Of a stretch of DNA of 64,000 bases, positions 1 to 10,084 are shown piece by piece. How positions within the stretch are numbered: position 1 is the stretch's first letter; every line of letters starts with the position of its first letter. Both the position numbers and the translations under genes were made by a program. The notes beneath the pieces were generated by a model. It made no database searches and was not told the DNA's origin. It saw only the letters and a program-made list of their open reading frames with translations. This DNA comes from Methylophilus rhizosphaerae (GTDB lineage Bacteria > Pseudomonadota > Gammaproteobacteria > Burkholderiales > Methylophilaceae), in the NCBI RefSeq assembly GCF_900100975.1, contig NZ_FNFX01000002.1, positions 124,001 through 188,000 of the forward strand, given 5' to 3'.

Positions 1-560
1 TTGCCACAACCACATAAACGGCCTCCCGGTTCCACAATGATATGCCCGGCCTCAAACGCATAGCCGTGTTGCCCGACCCATACCTGACCGTTGGTCACTA
101 GTCCAGCACCAACACCTGTGCCCAAGCCTAAATACAGCATGCCGCCTGCGGGTTGCCCCAATCGGCAATATTCGCCATAGGCAGCTGCGTTAGCGTCATT
201 TTCCACGCGCACATTAAAACCCAGCAGTTGTGTTAAATCCGCCCCCAGGTTCACATTCAGTAAACCAGGTAAATTGGGAGATTGCGCCAGCACGCCGGTT
301 TGCGGGTCAATAAATCCAGGAAAGCCAATACCAATTGCCTGAATACCGGGGTATTTCTGCAGTAACGGTTTAATCGCCTGGGCAGTTTCCTGTAGTATTT
401 TCTGCCAGGCCTGCTCTGGCGGGTATTGCTTGCAAATCGCAGAGTAATTGGCCTGGAAACGGGTTTCTTCCAGCAAGGTCAGGTCAGAAAATACCCCCAG
501 CCTTAAATTCGTTCCACCGACATCCAGTCCCAAACGTAACTCGGCCCCCCCATCAGACAT
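1..560 (-). CDS. ROK-family sugar kinase (C-terminus outside window)
   Basis: ROK kinases phosphorylate glucose or related hexoses with ATP in the cytoplasm. The N-terminus has the phosphate-binding motif LDVGGTNLRLGV (about residues 11-22), a GIGFPG segment, NDANAAAYGE with the catalytic-base aspartate, and GLGTGVGAG. At the window edge lies the ROK signature GHI...GGRLCGCGQ, whose cysteines and histidine bind zinc. About 186 codons are present, so roughly the last 110-130 residues are missing. The ATG at 560 overlaps the malQ stop by 8 bases, so it is probably the last gene of the glgC-GH57-malQ operon. In that context glucokinase activity on glucose released by MalQ is the likeliest role, but the ROK family also includes fructokinases and N-acetylglucosamine kinases, so the substrate is inferred. 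Confidence 0.9.
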   Translation of the reverse strand, partial: MSDGGAELRLGLDVGGTNLRLGVFSDLTLLEETRFQANYSAICKQYPPEQAWQKILQETAQAIKPLLQKYPGIQAIGIGFPGFIDPQTGVLAQSPNLPGLLNVNLGADLTQLLGFNVRVENDANAAAYGEYCRLGQPAGGMLYLGLGTGVGAGLVTNGQVWVGQHGYAFEAGHIIVEPGGRLCGCG

Positions 561-2007
561 ATACCCGGCCACTTTCTTTAATCATTTGTTTAAACACTTG
601 TTGTTTCTCATCCGTTAATTGTGACCACTCCATACGCCACGCCCAGTTGCCCTGGGTTGTGCCCGGCGTATTCATGCGGGCTCGACTATCCAGCCCCAGA
701 ATATCCTGCATGGGCACCACCGCCAGGCAGGCAGCACTTTGCAATGCAAGTTGTATCAATGCTTGCGGCATCTCTGGCGATACCTGCTGCAGATAATGCT
801 GCACATGGGCCCGTATATGTTCAGGCGCCGCCAGATACCAGCCCAATGTCGTATCGTTATCGTGCGTGCCGGTATAGGCGACGCTATTTTCCTCGATATT
901 CTCCGGCAAGTATGGATTATCTTCGCCACCACCGAAAGCAAATTGCAGAATTTTCATGCCGGGCAAACCATAGATATGGCGCAGGGCATCCACTTCTGCC
1001 GTAATAATCCCCAGGTCTTCCGCTACCAGGCTGACTTGCGGGAAAGTACGGGTAATTGCCTGCAATAAGGCATCACCAGGCGCCTCCTGCCAGCAGCCAT
1101 GGATCGCTGTCGGTTCGCTGGCAGGAATCTCCCACGCGGCTTGCAGCCCACGGAAATGGTCGATACGGACAATATCAAATAACGTTGACAAGGTATCCAC
1201 ACGGCCCAGCCACCAGGAAAAACCATAGGCCTGCATCCGTGCCCAGTTGTAATGCGGGTTACCCCAGCGCTGCCCAGTTTCCGAGAAGTAATCTGGCGGC
1301 ACCCCGGCAACCACTGTCATATCCAGTGACTCATCCAGTTTGAACCATTCGGGGTGTGCCCATACATCGGCGCTGTCATAAGCAACAAAAATGGGGATAT
1401 CCCCAAACAATTTGACCCCGTGCTGATTGGCATAGCGCTTTAGCTGCGCCCATTGCTGGAAAAACAGGTACTGGGTAAATTTAATCAGGGTCAATGTTTC
1501 CTGATGTATGGCAGCATAAGTCTGCAACACCTGGTCGTCATGCAGACGATATGTCTCTGGCCACTGATGCCAGCCTTGATGCTGGTGCTGTTCGCGCAGG
1601 CTCAGGAACAAGGAAAAATCTTCCAGCCAGTATCGCTGGGCCTGGCAAAACCTGGCAAACCCTGACCAGCTTAAGCCGTGATTATCTACCGTTGAAACAC
1701 CATTGGACTGTACACGCGGCATCACTCTGGCAATCACGGCAGGCAGAGGCAAATCCACCTCATTAGGCAGGCACCAGCCCTCTTTGAGTAGTTGTTGTGT
1801 GCTAATCATGCCGGGATGGCCAGCATGGGCAGATACGCTTTGGTAAGGCGACTGGTCATCATGTGGCATATTCACAGGCAAGGTTTGCCAGATGGCGACG
1901 CCCATTTCCACCAGCGTATCAATAAAGCGATAGGCATCCGGCCCCACCTTGCCTTCAGGTAAGGAAGTGATGTGCATAAGTACACCGGCTTGTCTGGCTT
2001 GCGTCAT
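553..2007 (-). CDS. malQ: 4-alpha-glucanotransferase (amylomaltase)
   Basis: GH77 disproportionating enzyme: it moves maltooligosyl units between alpha-1,4-glucans and releases glucose, in the cytoplasm. The 484-residue product has the family motifs in order: GDIPIFVAYDSADVW, RIDHFRGL with the nucleophile aspartate, VAEDLG with the acid/base glutamate, and GTHDNDTT with the third carboxylate. I place the start at the ATG at 2007 (MTQARQAGVLMHITSLP), because the 41 extra codons upstream run into the GH57 gene and lack family similarity. It sits 28 bases downstream of the GH57 gene and overlaps the kinase gene, consistent with one glucan-metabolism operon. No strong Shine-Dalgarno sequence is visible, so translational coupling is plausible. 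Confidence 0.95.
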   Translation of the reverse strand: MTQARQAGVLMHITSLPEGKVGPDAYRFIDTLVEMGVAIWQTLPVNMPHDDQSPYQSVSAHAGHPGMISTQQLLKEGWCLPNEVDLPLPAVIARVMPRVQSNGVSTVDNHGLSWSGFARFCQAQRYWLEDFSLFLSLREQHQHQGWHQWPETYRLHDDQVLQTYAAIHQETLTLIKFTQYLFFQQWAQLKRYANQHGVKLFGDIPIFVAYDSADVWAHPEWFKLDESLDMTVVAGVPPDYFSETGQRWGNPHYNWARMQAYGFSWWLGRVDTLSTLFDIVRIDHFRGLQAAWEIPASEPTAIHGCWQEAPGDALLQAITRTFPQVSLVAEDLGIITAEVDALRHIYGLPGMKILQFAFGGGEDNPYLPENIEENSVAYTGTHDNDTTLGWYLAAPEHIRAHVQHYLQQVSPEMPQALIQLALQSAACLAVVPMQDILGLDSRARMNTPGTTQGNWAWRMEWSQLTDEKQQVFKQMIKESGRVYV

Positions 2008-2035
2008 TGTTATTATTTCAAGTGGAGAGAATGAA

Positions 2036-3742
2036 TCAGGATTGCCCCCGGCGCATGGTACCGGCATTTTCGGCCTGGCCACCCCCTGTGCTGACAGGCC
2101 TGGACAGGCTTTCCGGCGGCACCAAGCCAAGCAGCTGGTAAAGATTGCTCAGGTTACGGCGATAGAGCTGGTCAAAACTTTGTACGGTGAAAGTGTCGTT
2201 GTAATCCCCGAACCACCAGAACCAGTCCGAACCTTCGCAGATGGATAATTGCTGCTGGCACTTATCTTTCGCCGCAGCCGGCAATTGATGGATATATTGG
2301 TCATATTGCTGTTTGGCTGCACACAACAAATCCCAGGCGCGATTTTTGGCTGTTTCGCCTATCCAGGTGCTGAATGTGCCGTATACCCAACTCCCTGCGC
2401 AGATATCGTTCAGCAGAGCCGGCTGCGGCAAGGTTTGTGCCTGTTGCATGCCCAGAATATCACTGAAGGTAGTCATCTCGATTGAAGGATGCTGCGCCAG
2501 TGCCTGATAGAGCTCCTGCAAAAAGTAATAGCCGTTATAAGGGTAATATTCCCAGGCGTTTTCCCCATCAAGAATCACACTGACCACTGGCGTTTCATCG
2601 CCACTGCTGGCTAGGATGGCTTCCAGTGATTGAATAAAATCATGTACGGCCTCACTGGCATATTGCCTGGCATACTCGAAGCCGATTTTGTCCGACAGCT
2701 GGTCATCGCGAAAAAAACAAACGATATCCTGCTGGCCATTGGTTACGCGGTATGGCTGGTAAAGATATTGTTGTGGATGCTCGTGTGCCAGCCCGAGTTT
2801 GCTGAGGCTATTGGCCAGTACGGCCTGCCCCGTAGCGGCCCAGGCGACATTCTGTTCGGCCAGCAACGACAATGCGGCATGTGAAACAGCCCCTTCTGCC
2901 GGCCACATGCCGGTGGCAGCCTGCCCGAACACTTTTTCATGAAACGTTTTGGCTGCTTCTACGTGTGCAATGGCCCGCGTATGGCCATCCGGATAAGTGG
3001 CTGACTGGGGTAGAGGCGCATCTGGCATTGCGTCATGCGCGCTTTGCAGGTCAATCAGCAGGGGCAGGATCGGATGGTAATAAGGCGTGGTCGACAACTC
3101 AATCTGGCCTTTTTCCAGCAATGCTTTATAACGTGGCAAAATTCCCTGTAAGGTTTCGCTGATAACATCCAACAACGCCTGCCTGTCTTCCAGCGTGAAA
3201 AACAGGCCTTTCTGCATCAGGTCCTGAATCACCTTGTTTTTGCGGCGTAAGCTTTCACCCGTCCAGGCCAGGTGATACCAGACAAGTAAGTCTGCCTTGT
3301 ACTGTGCGGACAAATAATGAAACTGCCCGCTTTGCATCAGCGGTTCGATCAACTCATAAAGATGCAGCAAGCGCTGGTAATGCGGAAAAGGACTCAGCAT
3401 TTTTTCGTGGTGCGCCTTAAAGCAGCTATCGACAATCAGCTGGCATTCCGCATCAGTAATACGCTCCAGATCCGGCTTGGACAGCAACCGCAACAATGGA
3501 TCCCGCCAGTCGCCGTGACGGGCTTGCCCGGCATAATCCTGCAATTGCTCGACCAGGATAGGCACGAAGTTGAAACTCACCCTGGCCGCAGGATTCAACT
3601 CAAGATGGTAGGCCATATCGCTATAGTCCTTGAGCGCATGCAAATAAGTCCATGGCAGGATATATTCACCACTGGTCAGGTCACGGTAATCCGGTTGATG
3701 CATGTGCCAATATAAATTCAGCAGTAATTTCTGACCGGACAT
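2036..3742 (-). CDS. GH57-family alpha-amylase/glucanotransferase
   Basis: Cytoplasmic glycoside hydrolase of family 57. The protein opens with NLYWHMHQPDYRD, the first conserved GH57 region, and continues with GMWPAEGAVS (region 3) and VILDGENAWEYYP (region 4). Length is 568 residues. GH57 contains alpha-amylases, branching enzymes, amylopullulanases and 4-alpha-glucanotransferases, and the specificity cannot be read from these motifs. The neighbours (glgC upstream by 30 bases, malQ downstream by 28 bases) support a role in glycogen or maltodextrin turnover. The last 25 or so residues are glycine- and serine-rich and look like an unstructured tail. Confidence 0.88.
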   Translation of the reverse strand: MSGQKLLLNLYWHMHQPDYRDLTSGEYILPWTYLHALKDYSDMAYHLELNPAARVSFNFVPILVEQLQDYAGQARHGDWRDPLLRLLSKPDLERITDAECQLIVDSCFKAHHEKMLSPFPHYQRLLHLYELIEPLMQSGQFHYLSAQYKADLLVWYHLAWTGESLRRKNKVIQDLMQKGLFFTLEDRQALLDVISETLQGILPRYKALLEKGQIELSTTPYYHPILPLLIDLQSAHDAMPDAPLPQSATYPDGHTRAIAHVEAAKTFHEKVFGQAATGMWPAEGAVSHAALSLLAEQNVAWAATGQAVLANSLSKLGLAHEHPQQYLYQPYRVTNGQQDIVCFFRDDQLSDKIGFEYARQYASEAVHDFIQSLEAILASSGDETPVVSVILDGENAWEYYPYNGYYFLQELYQALAQHPSIEMTTFSDILGMQQAQTLPQPALLNDICAGSWVYGTFSTWIGETAKNRAWDLLCAAKQQYDQYIHQLPAAAKDKCQQQLSICEGSDWFWWFGDYNDTFTVQSFDQLYRRNLSNLYQLLGLVPPESLSRPVSTGGGQAENAGTMRRGQS

Positions 3743-3772
3743 CTCTTACACCTCTTTCCGTTACCTGTAGGT

Positions 3773-5095
3773 TTATTTCACACGATACAAATCCTGCCCA
3801 AGCATATCGGGCGTTACTAATACAATGCCTTTTTCCGACACATGAAAGCGTTTACTGTCACGCGCCAGGTCAATCCCGATATGCATACCTGCCGGAATAT
3901 CACAACCGCGGTCAATCACGGCATTCTTCACCACCACGCCTTCGTTGATCTTCACTTTAGGCAACACCACGGCACCATCCAGGTCACAGTAATCAGCGAC
4001 GTGAACACCAGAAAACAAGACCGAATTAGATACGCAGGAGCCACTGATCAGGCAACCACCGGAAACCAGCGAATCTGTCGCCTTGCCGGTACGTCCTTCA
4101 TCCTTAAAGACAAACTTGGCGGGCGGGAGTTGCTCCTGGTATGTCCAGATGGGCCATTCACTGTCATATAAGTTCAGTTCGGGAATCACTTTGGTCAGTT
4201 CCATATTGGCTTCCCAATAGGCATCTATGGTGCCAACATCGCGCCAGTAGTAATTGCCACTTTGCGCTCCGACACAACTCTCTGTGAACCGGTGTGCCTG
4301 CACGTGATACCTGTTAATGATGTAAGGAATAATATCCTGGCCAAAATCGTGATGTGAGTGAGGTGCATAGGCATCACGAATCAATTGCTCATACAGGAAT
4401 TTGGCGTTGAAAATATAGATGCCCATACTCGCAAATGCTTTGGTCGGATCATCCGGAATGGATTTCGGCTGGGCTGGCTTCTCATCAAATGCCACCACGC
4501 GGTCAGTGGCATCCACTTCCAGCACTCCGAATCCTTTGGCATCTTCAAGCGGCACATCAATGCAGGCAATCGTCATATCGGCATTGCTGCGTGCATGGGT
4601 GGCCAGCATCTGGCCATAGTCCATTTTGTAGATATGGTCGCCGGCCAGTACCAGAATATAATCGCCGCCATTTTCACGTAGCAGGTCAATATTCTGGTAC
4701 ACTGCATCTGCAGTGCCCTTGTACCACTCCTCGCCCAACCGCTGCTGCGCCGGGATAATATTCACATATTCGTTAAATTCGCCGCGCAAGAAGCCCCAGC
4801 CCCGCTGGATATGCTGGATCAGGCTCTGCGCCTTGTATTGTGTCGCCACATTAATGCGGCGGATACCGGAATTAATGCAATTGGAGAGCGGAAAATCAAT
4901 GATGCGGAATTTTCCCCCAAATTGCACCGCGGGCTTGGCACGCCAGTCGGTCAAGTTCTTCAACCGGCTACCGCGTCCTCCCGCCAGGATGATGGCCACA
5001 GTGTGTTTGGTCAGAGTACTGATAAACCGGTCTGAGTGGCGCTCCTGCCCCCGATGATCTTTTCGGCGTTCTTCAAATTCCATGGATTGAGACAT
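3773..5095 (-). CDS. glgC: Glucose-1-phosphate adenylyltransferase
   Basis: Makes ADP-glucose from glucose-1-phosphate and ATP, the committed step of bacterial glycogen synthesis. The 440-residue product has the nucleotide-binding AIILAGGRGSRL, the WRAKPAVQFGGKFRIIDFPLSN segment (read as consecutive conserved blocks), and AGDHIYKMDYG with the catalytic aspartate. A left-handed beta-helix C-terminal domain (LISGSCV, NAVIDRG) follows. It is the first gene of the minus-strand glucan operon, divergent from glgB. The first 30 residues are charged and resemble the activator-sensing N-terminus of the E. coli enzyme. Allosteric control by glycolytic intermediates is known for the family, but the effector is not evident here. 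Confidence 0.97.
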   Translation of the reverse strand: MSQSMEFEERRKDHRGQERHSDRFISTLTKHTVAIILAGGRGSRLKNLTDWRAKPAVQFGGKFRIIDFPLSNCINSGIRRINVATQYKAQSLIQHIQRGWGFLRGEFNEYVNIIPAQQRLGEEWYKGTADAVYQNIDLLRENGGDYILVLAGDHIYKMDYGQMLATHARSNADMTIACIDVPLEDAKGFGVLEVDATDRVVAFDEKPAQPKSIPDDPTKAFASMGIYIFNAKFLYEQLIRDAYAPHSHHDFGQDIIPYIINRYHVQAHRFTESCVGAQSGNYYWRDVGTIDAYWEANMELTKVIPELNLYDSEWPIWTYQEQLPPAKFVFKDEGRTGKATDSLVSGGCLISGSCVSNSVLFSGVHVADYCDLDGAVVLPKVKINEGVVVKNAVIDRGCDIPAGMHIGIDLARDSKRFHVSEKGIVLVTPDMLGQDLYRVK

Positions 5096-5298
5096 GATGC
5101 TTTCCCTGCACTTCCAATACTGAAATTAAATCTGCAAGCAGCCTGGCCAACGCATGTAACTGTCCTTGTTAACCACAGCCCTGACGCTTACAGTCTGCAT
5201 CATAACGCAGGCAAAGACAACGGAATTTCTGCTGGAAACGGCATCAACGCTTACTTTTTTTGATAGGATTTGGTTTAAGTCAAACGGACCTTGCCAGC
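5096..5298. promoter_or_regulatory. Divergent glgC/glgB intergenic region
   Basis: 203 bases without a gene, separating the two divergent glucan transcription units. On the plus strand a possible sigma70 promoter for glgB is TTGTTA at 5166-5171 and TACAGT at 5189-5194 with a 17-base spacer, each matching four of six consensus positions. I found no convincing promoter for glgC on the other strand and no clear operator palindrome. Confidence 0.35.
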
Positions 5299-7512
5299 AT
5301 GACAGCCAAACTACCCATTACGCATCACATCGATACACTGCATTTGCAACGCATACTGGATGCGACCCACCATGATCCTTTCCAGTTCCTGGGGACGCAT
5401 CAGCCGGATGCCGGTTGCTGGAAAATCCGTATATTCCAGCCACACGCAGAAAAAGTATGGATCAATCTTGAGGGTGCCTGGCAACCGATGGAACTGGCAC
5501 ACCGGCAAGGCTTGTTTGTATATACCTCTTCTGCTCCCCTGCCGCGGCCGGCATCCTTACGCATACAACCACAAGGGCAGGCAAGCCTTTACGAGACAGT
5601 GGATCCTTACGGATTCGACAGTACGCTATCAGATGAAGCGCTATATCTGTTCGCGGAAGGCAAGTTGCTCGAAGCTTACAATACCCTTGGTGCCATCCCG
5701 ATGACAATTCTGGGCGTGGCAGGCGTAAGGTTTGCGGTTTGGGCGCCCAATGCCGAACGTGTCAGCGTCGTAGGCAACTTTAACCAATGGGATGGTCGCA
5801 TCCATGCCATGCGTGCCTTGGGTGATAGTGGCGTATGGGAGTTATTCATCCCACACCTGACCACGCATGATTTATACAAGTTTGAAATTCGAAATCGTGA
5901 GCATGGCCAGGTCATGCTCAAGGCAGATCCCTACGGCAAGGCATTCGAAGCAAGACCGGGAACCGCCAATCGTATCTGTGAGAGCCATTACCACTGGCAG
6001 GATGCGCAATGGCTGCAGCAAAGACAACAATACGACTGGTTACACGCCCCGTTCAACTGCTATGAGGTGCATCTCGGCAGCTGGCAGCGCGATGAACAGG
6101 GTCATTTTCTCAGCTACCGCAGCCTGGCTGACACGCTGATTCCACATCTGACTGACATGGGATATACCCATATCGAACTGCTGCCGATTGCCGAGCACCC
6201 CCTGAATGAATCATGGGGCTACCAGGTGACCGGCTACTTTGCGCCAACACAGCGCTATGGCAGCCCGGATGACTTGAAATATTTTATTGACCGCTGCCAT
6301 GCCGCTAATATCGGCGTGATCCTGGACTGGGTGCCTGGGCATTTCCCCAAAGATGACTGGGCACTGGCCCGCTTTGATGGCACAGCCCTGTATGAACACG
6401 CCGACCCCCGGCTCGGTGAGCACATGGACTGGGGCACCTATATTTTCAACTATGGCCGCAATGAAGTCCGCAGCTTCCTGTTGAGCAATGCCTATTACTG
6501 GCTGCAAGAATTCCATATTGACGGCTTGCGGGTGGATGCGGTTGCTTCCATGTTATACCTGGATTACTCGCGTAATGAAGGTGAATGGCTGCCCAATCAA
6601 TATGGCGGGCGTGAAAATCTTGACGTGGTCGAATTCCTCAAGCAGCTCAATATCATGATAGGCGAGCGTTTTGCGGGCGCGCTGGTCATTGCCGAAGAAT
6701 CTACCGCCTGGCCGGCAGTTTCACGCCCGGTATATGCTGGCGGGCTTGGGTTCAGCATGAAATGGAACATGGGCTGGATGAACGATATCCTGACCTACAT
6801 GCAGCTTGATCCGCTCTACCGCCAGTACCACCATAACCGCCTGACTTTCGGTCAGATGTACGCCTATTCGGAAAATTTCGTCCTGCCCTTCTCGCATGAT
6901 GAAGTCGTGCATGGCAAAAAATCACTGCTGGAGAAAATGCCTGGCGACTCCTGGCAGAAATTTGCCAACCTGCGCCTGCTGCTGACCATGCAAATGACCA
7001 TGCCAGGCAAAAAACTCAATTTCATGGGCAACGAATTTGCACAGGAGCGCGAATGGAACGTCAATCAAAGCCTGGACTGGCACCTGTTGGAAGAAAGTAA
7101 TCCGGAACATAAAATGCACAGGGGGGTCCAGGCACTGGTGCGCCAGTTGAATACACTTTATCGCCAGTCTCCTGCCCTGCATGCCAGCGACTTTGATGTT
7201 CACGGGTTCCAATGGATAGACTGCCAGGACGCCGCGCAATCCACGCTCAGTTACATCAGGCGCGGCAACGGCCATAGTTTTGTTATAATAGTGCTGAATT
7301 TCACACCGGTACCGCGCCAGCAATACCGTTTGGGCGTACCACAATCGGGTTACTACAGAGAAATATTTAACAGTGATGCCGCTTGTTATGGTGGTAGCGA
7401 CTTCGGCAACGGGTCAGGCTGTCAAACCGATGCCATGCCATGGATGGAACATCCTGTCTCTATTAGCATAAACTTGCCGCCACTGGCCGGTGTCATACTT
7501 CAGTTACAATAA
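5299..7512 (+). CDS. glgB: 1,4-alpha-glucan branching enzyme
   Basis: GH13 enzyme that cuts alpha-1,4-glucan chains and re-attaches them as alpha-1,6 branches during glycogen synthesis. At 737 residues it is of the long type: an N-terminal beta-sandwich, a CBM48 module (around VRFAVWAPNAERVSVVG) and the catalytic barrel. Catalytic motifs are DGLRVDAVASMLY (nucleophile aspartate), VIAEESTAWP (acid/base glutamate) and FSHDEVVHGK (third carboxylate). I start at the ATG at 5299 (MTAKLPITHH); an in-frame TTG at 5260 would add 13 residues. It is followed 113 bases later by pgi on the same strand. glgA, its usual partner, is not in the window. Confidence 0.96.
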   Translation: MTAKLPITHHIDTLHLQRILDATHHDPFQFLGTHQPDAGCWKIRIFQPHAEKVWINLEGAWQPMELAHRQGLFVYTSSAPLPRPASLRIQPQGQASLYETVDPYGFDSTLSDEALYLFAEGKLLEAYNTLGAIPMTILGVAGVRFAVWAPNAERVSVVGNFNQWDGRIHAMRALGDSGVWELFIPHLTTHDLYKFEIRNREHGQVMLKADPYGKAFEARPGTANRICESHYHWQDAQWLQQRQQYDWLHAPFNCYEVHLGSWQRDEQGHFLSYRSLADTLIPHLTDMGYTHIELLPIAEHPLNESWGYQVTGYFAPTQRYGSPDDLKYFIDRCHAANIGVILDWVPGHFPKDDWALARFDGTALYEHADPRLGEHMDWGTYIFNYGRNEVRSFLLSNAYYWLQEFHIDGLRVDAVASMLYLDYSRNEGEWLPNQYGGRENLDVVEFLKQLNIMIGERFAGALVIAEESTAWPAVSRPVYAGGLGFSMKWNMGWMNDILTYMQLDPLYRQYHHNRLTFGQMYAYSENFVLPFSHDEVVHGKKSLLEKMPGDSWQKFANLRLLLTMQMTMPGKKLNFMGNEFAQEREWNVNQSLDWHLLEESNPEHKMHRGVQALVRQLNTLYRQSPALHASDFDVHGFQWIDCQDAAQSTLSYIRRGNGHSFVIIVLNFTPVPRQQYRLGVPQSGYYREIFNSDAACYGGSDFGNGSGCQTDAMPWMEHPVSISINLPPLAGVILQLQ

Positions 7513-7537
7513 CTGATTAGACTGAACGCATTACCTG

Positions 7538-7551
7538 GCGCTTGCAAGCGC
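7538..7551. promoter_or_regulatory. 14-base perfect palindrome upstream of pgi
   Basis: GCGCTTGCAAGCGC lies 26 bases after the glgB stop and 75 bases before pgi. It has no T-run, so it does not look like an intrinsic terminator. It could be a dimeric repressor site or an mRNA hairpin between the two genes. There is no direct evidence of function. Confidence 0.25.
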
Positions 7552-7625
7552 GGCCCAAAACCGTGATTGCAAGCCCTATTGAAATTGAAATTAAACTGAC
7601 TTGAAAAACTAAGCAACAACATAAC

Positions 7626-9278
7626 ATGGCAAAACTAACCACTCATCCTAGCTGGCACGCGCTTACCCAGCATCAAAGTGACATACACAATATTCAAATG
7701 CGCGACCTGTTTAAACAGAACGCCAACCGGTTCGAAGAATTCAGCTTAACAGTAGATGATATCCTGCTGGACTACTCCAAGCACCGCGTGACCAAAGACA
7801 CGCTCTCCCTGTTGTTCCAGCTGGCACGTGACTCACGTATTGAAGAGTGGCGCCAGCGCATGTTCTCTGGTGAGAAAATCAATATCACCGAACATCGTGC
7901 TGTCCTGCATACTGCCCTGCGCAACCGCAGTAATACGCCAGTATATGTTGACGGCAAAGACGTCATGCCGGAAGTAAACGCAGTATTAGCGCAAATGCGC
8001 ACATTCACCGAGCAGGTACGCAATGGCCAATGGACGGGTTACAGCGGCAAACGCATCACGGATATCGTGAACATCGGTATCGGCGGCTCTGACCTGGGCC
8101 CTGTCATGGCGTGCGATGCACTCAAACCCTATGCCAGCCCGGATTTAAAGGCACATTTTGTTTCCAATATTGACGGTGCGCACCTGATGCGCGCGCTGGA
8201 ACAATGCAATCCGGAAACCACACTGTTTATCGTAGCCTCCAAAACATTCACGACTCAAGAAACCATGACCAACGCGCACTCTGCACGCCGCTGGTTCCTG
8301 GAGAGTGCCAAAGATGAACAACACGTAGCCAAACATTTTGTGGCCCTCTCGACCAATGCCAAAGCCGTAGAAGCTTTTGGTATCGATACCAACAATATGT
8401 TCGCGTTCTGGGACTGGGTGGGTGGCCGTTATTCACTGTGGTCTGCCATTGGCCTGTCAATTGCGCTGTATGTCGGCATGGATAACTTCGAACAAATGCT
8501 GGCGGGCGGGCATGCCATGGACCAACACTTCCTGACGGCACCACTGGAACAGAACATGCCGGTCATCATGGCCCTGCTCGGCATCTGGTATAACAATTTC
8601 TTCCATGTCGATACGCATGCCATCCTGCCTTACGATCAAGGCATGTCACGCTTCGCCGCCTACCTGCAACAGGCGGATATGGAAAGTAACGGTAAATTCA
8701 TCTGCCGTGACGGTAGCCGCGTCAGCTATAAAACCGGGCCGGTGATCTGGGGTGAAGCAGGTACCAATGGACAGCATGCCTTTTATCAGTTGATTCACCA
8801 GGGCACACAAATGGTTCCTGCTGACTTCCTGATGCCCGTGAACAGTCATTACAAAGTCGGACAGCCTGACGACCAGCATCACAAAATTCTGCAGGCAAAC
8901 TTCCTGGCACAAACCCAGGCGCTCATGCTGGGCAAAACCCGCGAAGAAGCGCGTGCAGAACTGGTGAACCAGGGCTTGTCCGGGCAGGCGCTGGAAGATC
9001 TGTTACCGCACAAAATCTTTGAAGGTAACCGCCCCACCACCTCCATCATGTTTAAACAATTGACCCCTTATACTTTAGGTAAGCTGATTGCCTTGTACGA
9101 ACACAAGATTTTCGTACAAGGCATTATCTGGGACATCAACAGCTATGATCAATGGGGCGTGGAATACGGTAAACAGATTGCCAGCCAGATTCTGCCATTA
9201 TTGAATAATGCTGATGCCGTCACCTGCTTTGACAGCTCCACCAACGGATTAATCAATTACGCTAAGAAAAACTCATAG
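7626..9278 (+). CDS. pgi: Glucose-6-phosphate isomerase
   Basis: Interconverts glucose-6-phosphate and fructose-6-phosphate. The 550-residue length is typical of the long bacterial/eukaryotic-type enzyme. Visible landmarks are [14 protein letters not shown] (phosphate binding), the signature region [19 protein letters not shown] with the active-site glutamate, and [13 protein letters not shown] with the catalytic lysine near the C-terminus. In a methylotroph that assimilates formaldehyde by the ribulose monophosphate route, this enzyme joins the fructose-6-phosphate product to the oxidative hexose phosphate branch and to glycogen, which fits its place beside the glg genes. A symmetrical terminator follows directly. 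Confidence 0.97.
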   Translation: MAKLTTHPSWHALTQHQSDIHNIQMRDLFKQNANRFEEFSLTVDDILLDYSKHRVTKDTLSLLFQLARDSRIEEWRQRMFSGEKINITEHRAVLHTALRNRSNTPVYVDGKDVMPEVNAVLAQMRTFTEQVRNGQWTGYSGKRITDIVNIGIGGSDLGPVMACDALKPYASPDLKAHFVSNIDGAHLMRALEQCNPETTLFIVASKTFTTQETMTNAHSARRWFLESAKDEQHVAKHFVALSTNAKAVEAFGIDTNNMFAFWDWVGGRYSLWSAIGLSIALYVGMDNFEQMLAGGHAMDQHFLTAPLEQNMPVIMALLGIWYNNFFHVDTHAILPYDQGMSRFAAYLQQADMESNGKFICRDGSRVSYKTGPVIWGEAGTNGQHAFYQLIHQGTQMVPADFLMPVNSHYKVGQPDDQHHKILQANFLAQTQALMLGKTREEARAELVNQGLSGQALEDLLPHKIFEGNRPTTSIMFKQLTPYTLGKLIALYEHKIFVQGIIWDINSYDQWGVEYGKQIASQILPLLNNADAVTCFDSSTNGLINYAKKNS

Positions 9279-9294
9279 TCGATTGATATAAAAT

Positions 9295-9323
9295 AAAAAA
9301 GGCCTTTCAATAAGGCCTTTTTT
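9295..9323. terminator. Bidirectional intrinsic terminator, pgi / response regulator
   Basis: A stem of six A and GGCCTT pairs with AAGGCC and six T around a 5-base loop. It lies between convergent genes, so with A-tract and T-tract on either side it can end transcription from both strands. Confidence 0.9.
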
Positions 9324-9339
9324 ATTACAATTTTTCCTG

Positions 9340-9981
9340 CTACACCAGTTGGTTCTTAATCGCGTAATGCGTAATATCTGCATTGTGTTTCAAACGCATT
9401 TTTTCCAGCAAGCGTGTACGGTACATGCTCACCGTTTTTACTGACAATGCCAATTTGTCGGCAATTTCACTCACCGTTAATCCCGAAGCAATCATGCGCA
9501 TCACCTGGAATTCACGATCAGAAAGTGTTTCATGCGGGGCAATACTATGATCAGTCCCCACCTGTTCCGCCAGGATCTCGGCGACACTGGGCGTAATATA
9601 TTTCTTGCCCTTGGCCAAGGTATGAATTGCCGTCAACAGCTCTTCAGAAGCCGTATGCTTGCAAAGATAGCCGGATGCCCCTGAACGGATGGAACGCACT
9701 GCATACTGATCTTCCATATACATGGATAGCATCAGGATATTTAATGCTGCATTTTCACGCTTGATCAGCTTGAGTGCTTCAATGCCGGTTTTGTCAGGCA
9801 GGGAAATGTCCAGCAACATCACATCCGCGTGCATCTCCCGCGCACATTTAATGGCCTGTGCCGCATTCTCTGCCTCTCCGATCACTTCAATCTCGCCACT
9901 GGCTGTTAAAATTTGCTTGATGCCTGAACGAAGGATGGCATGGTCATCGACGATGATGACTTTAATTTTTTTGATATCCAC
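9340..9981 (-). CDS. NarL/FixJ-family response regulator
   Basis: Two-component DNA-binding regulator of 213 residues. The receiver domain (about 6-120) has the acidic pair D12/D13, phospho-acceptor D58 in MLLDISLPDKTG, and the conserved lysine near 108 (YLCKHTA). The C-terminal LuxR-type helix-turn-helix (about 150-210) carries LSDREFQVMRMIASGLTVSE and LALSVKTVSMYR. The histidine kinase gene lies 103 bases upstream on the same strand and is the obvious partner. Overall similarity is to the UvrY/GacA and NarL group, but the target genes and the signal cannot be told from the sequence. Confidence 0.93.
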   Translation of the reverse strand: MDIKKIKVIIVDDHAILRSGIKQILTASGEIEVIGEAENAAQAIKCAREMHADVMLLDISLPDKTGIEALKLIKRENAALNILMLSMYMEDQYAVRSIRSGASGYLCKHTASEELLTAIHTLAKGKKYITPSVAEILAEQVGTDHSIAPHETLSDREFQVMRMIASGLTVSEIADKLALSVKTVSMYRTRLLEKMRLKHNADITHYAIKNQLV

Positions 9982-10084
9982 GCTGTTTCCTCAGATTTGC
10001 AATACTGACATTTTCATGACCGCCCCCATCAGCACTGCCAAATCATTGTAAAACGGATATCACTTTCTGTCACGAGGGAGAATG

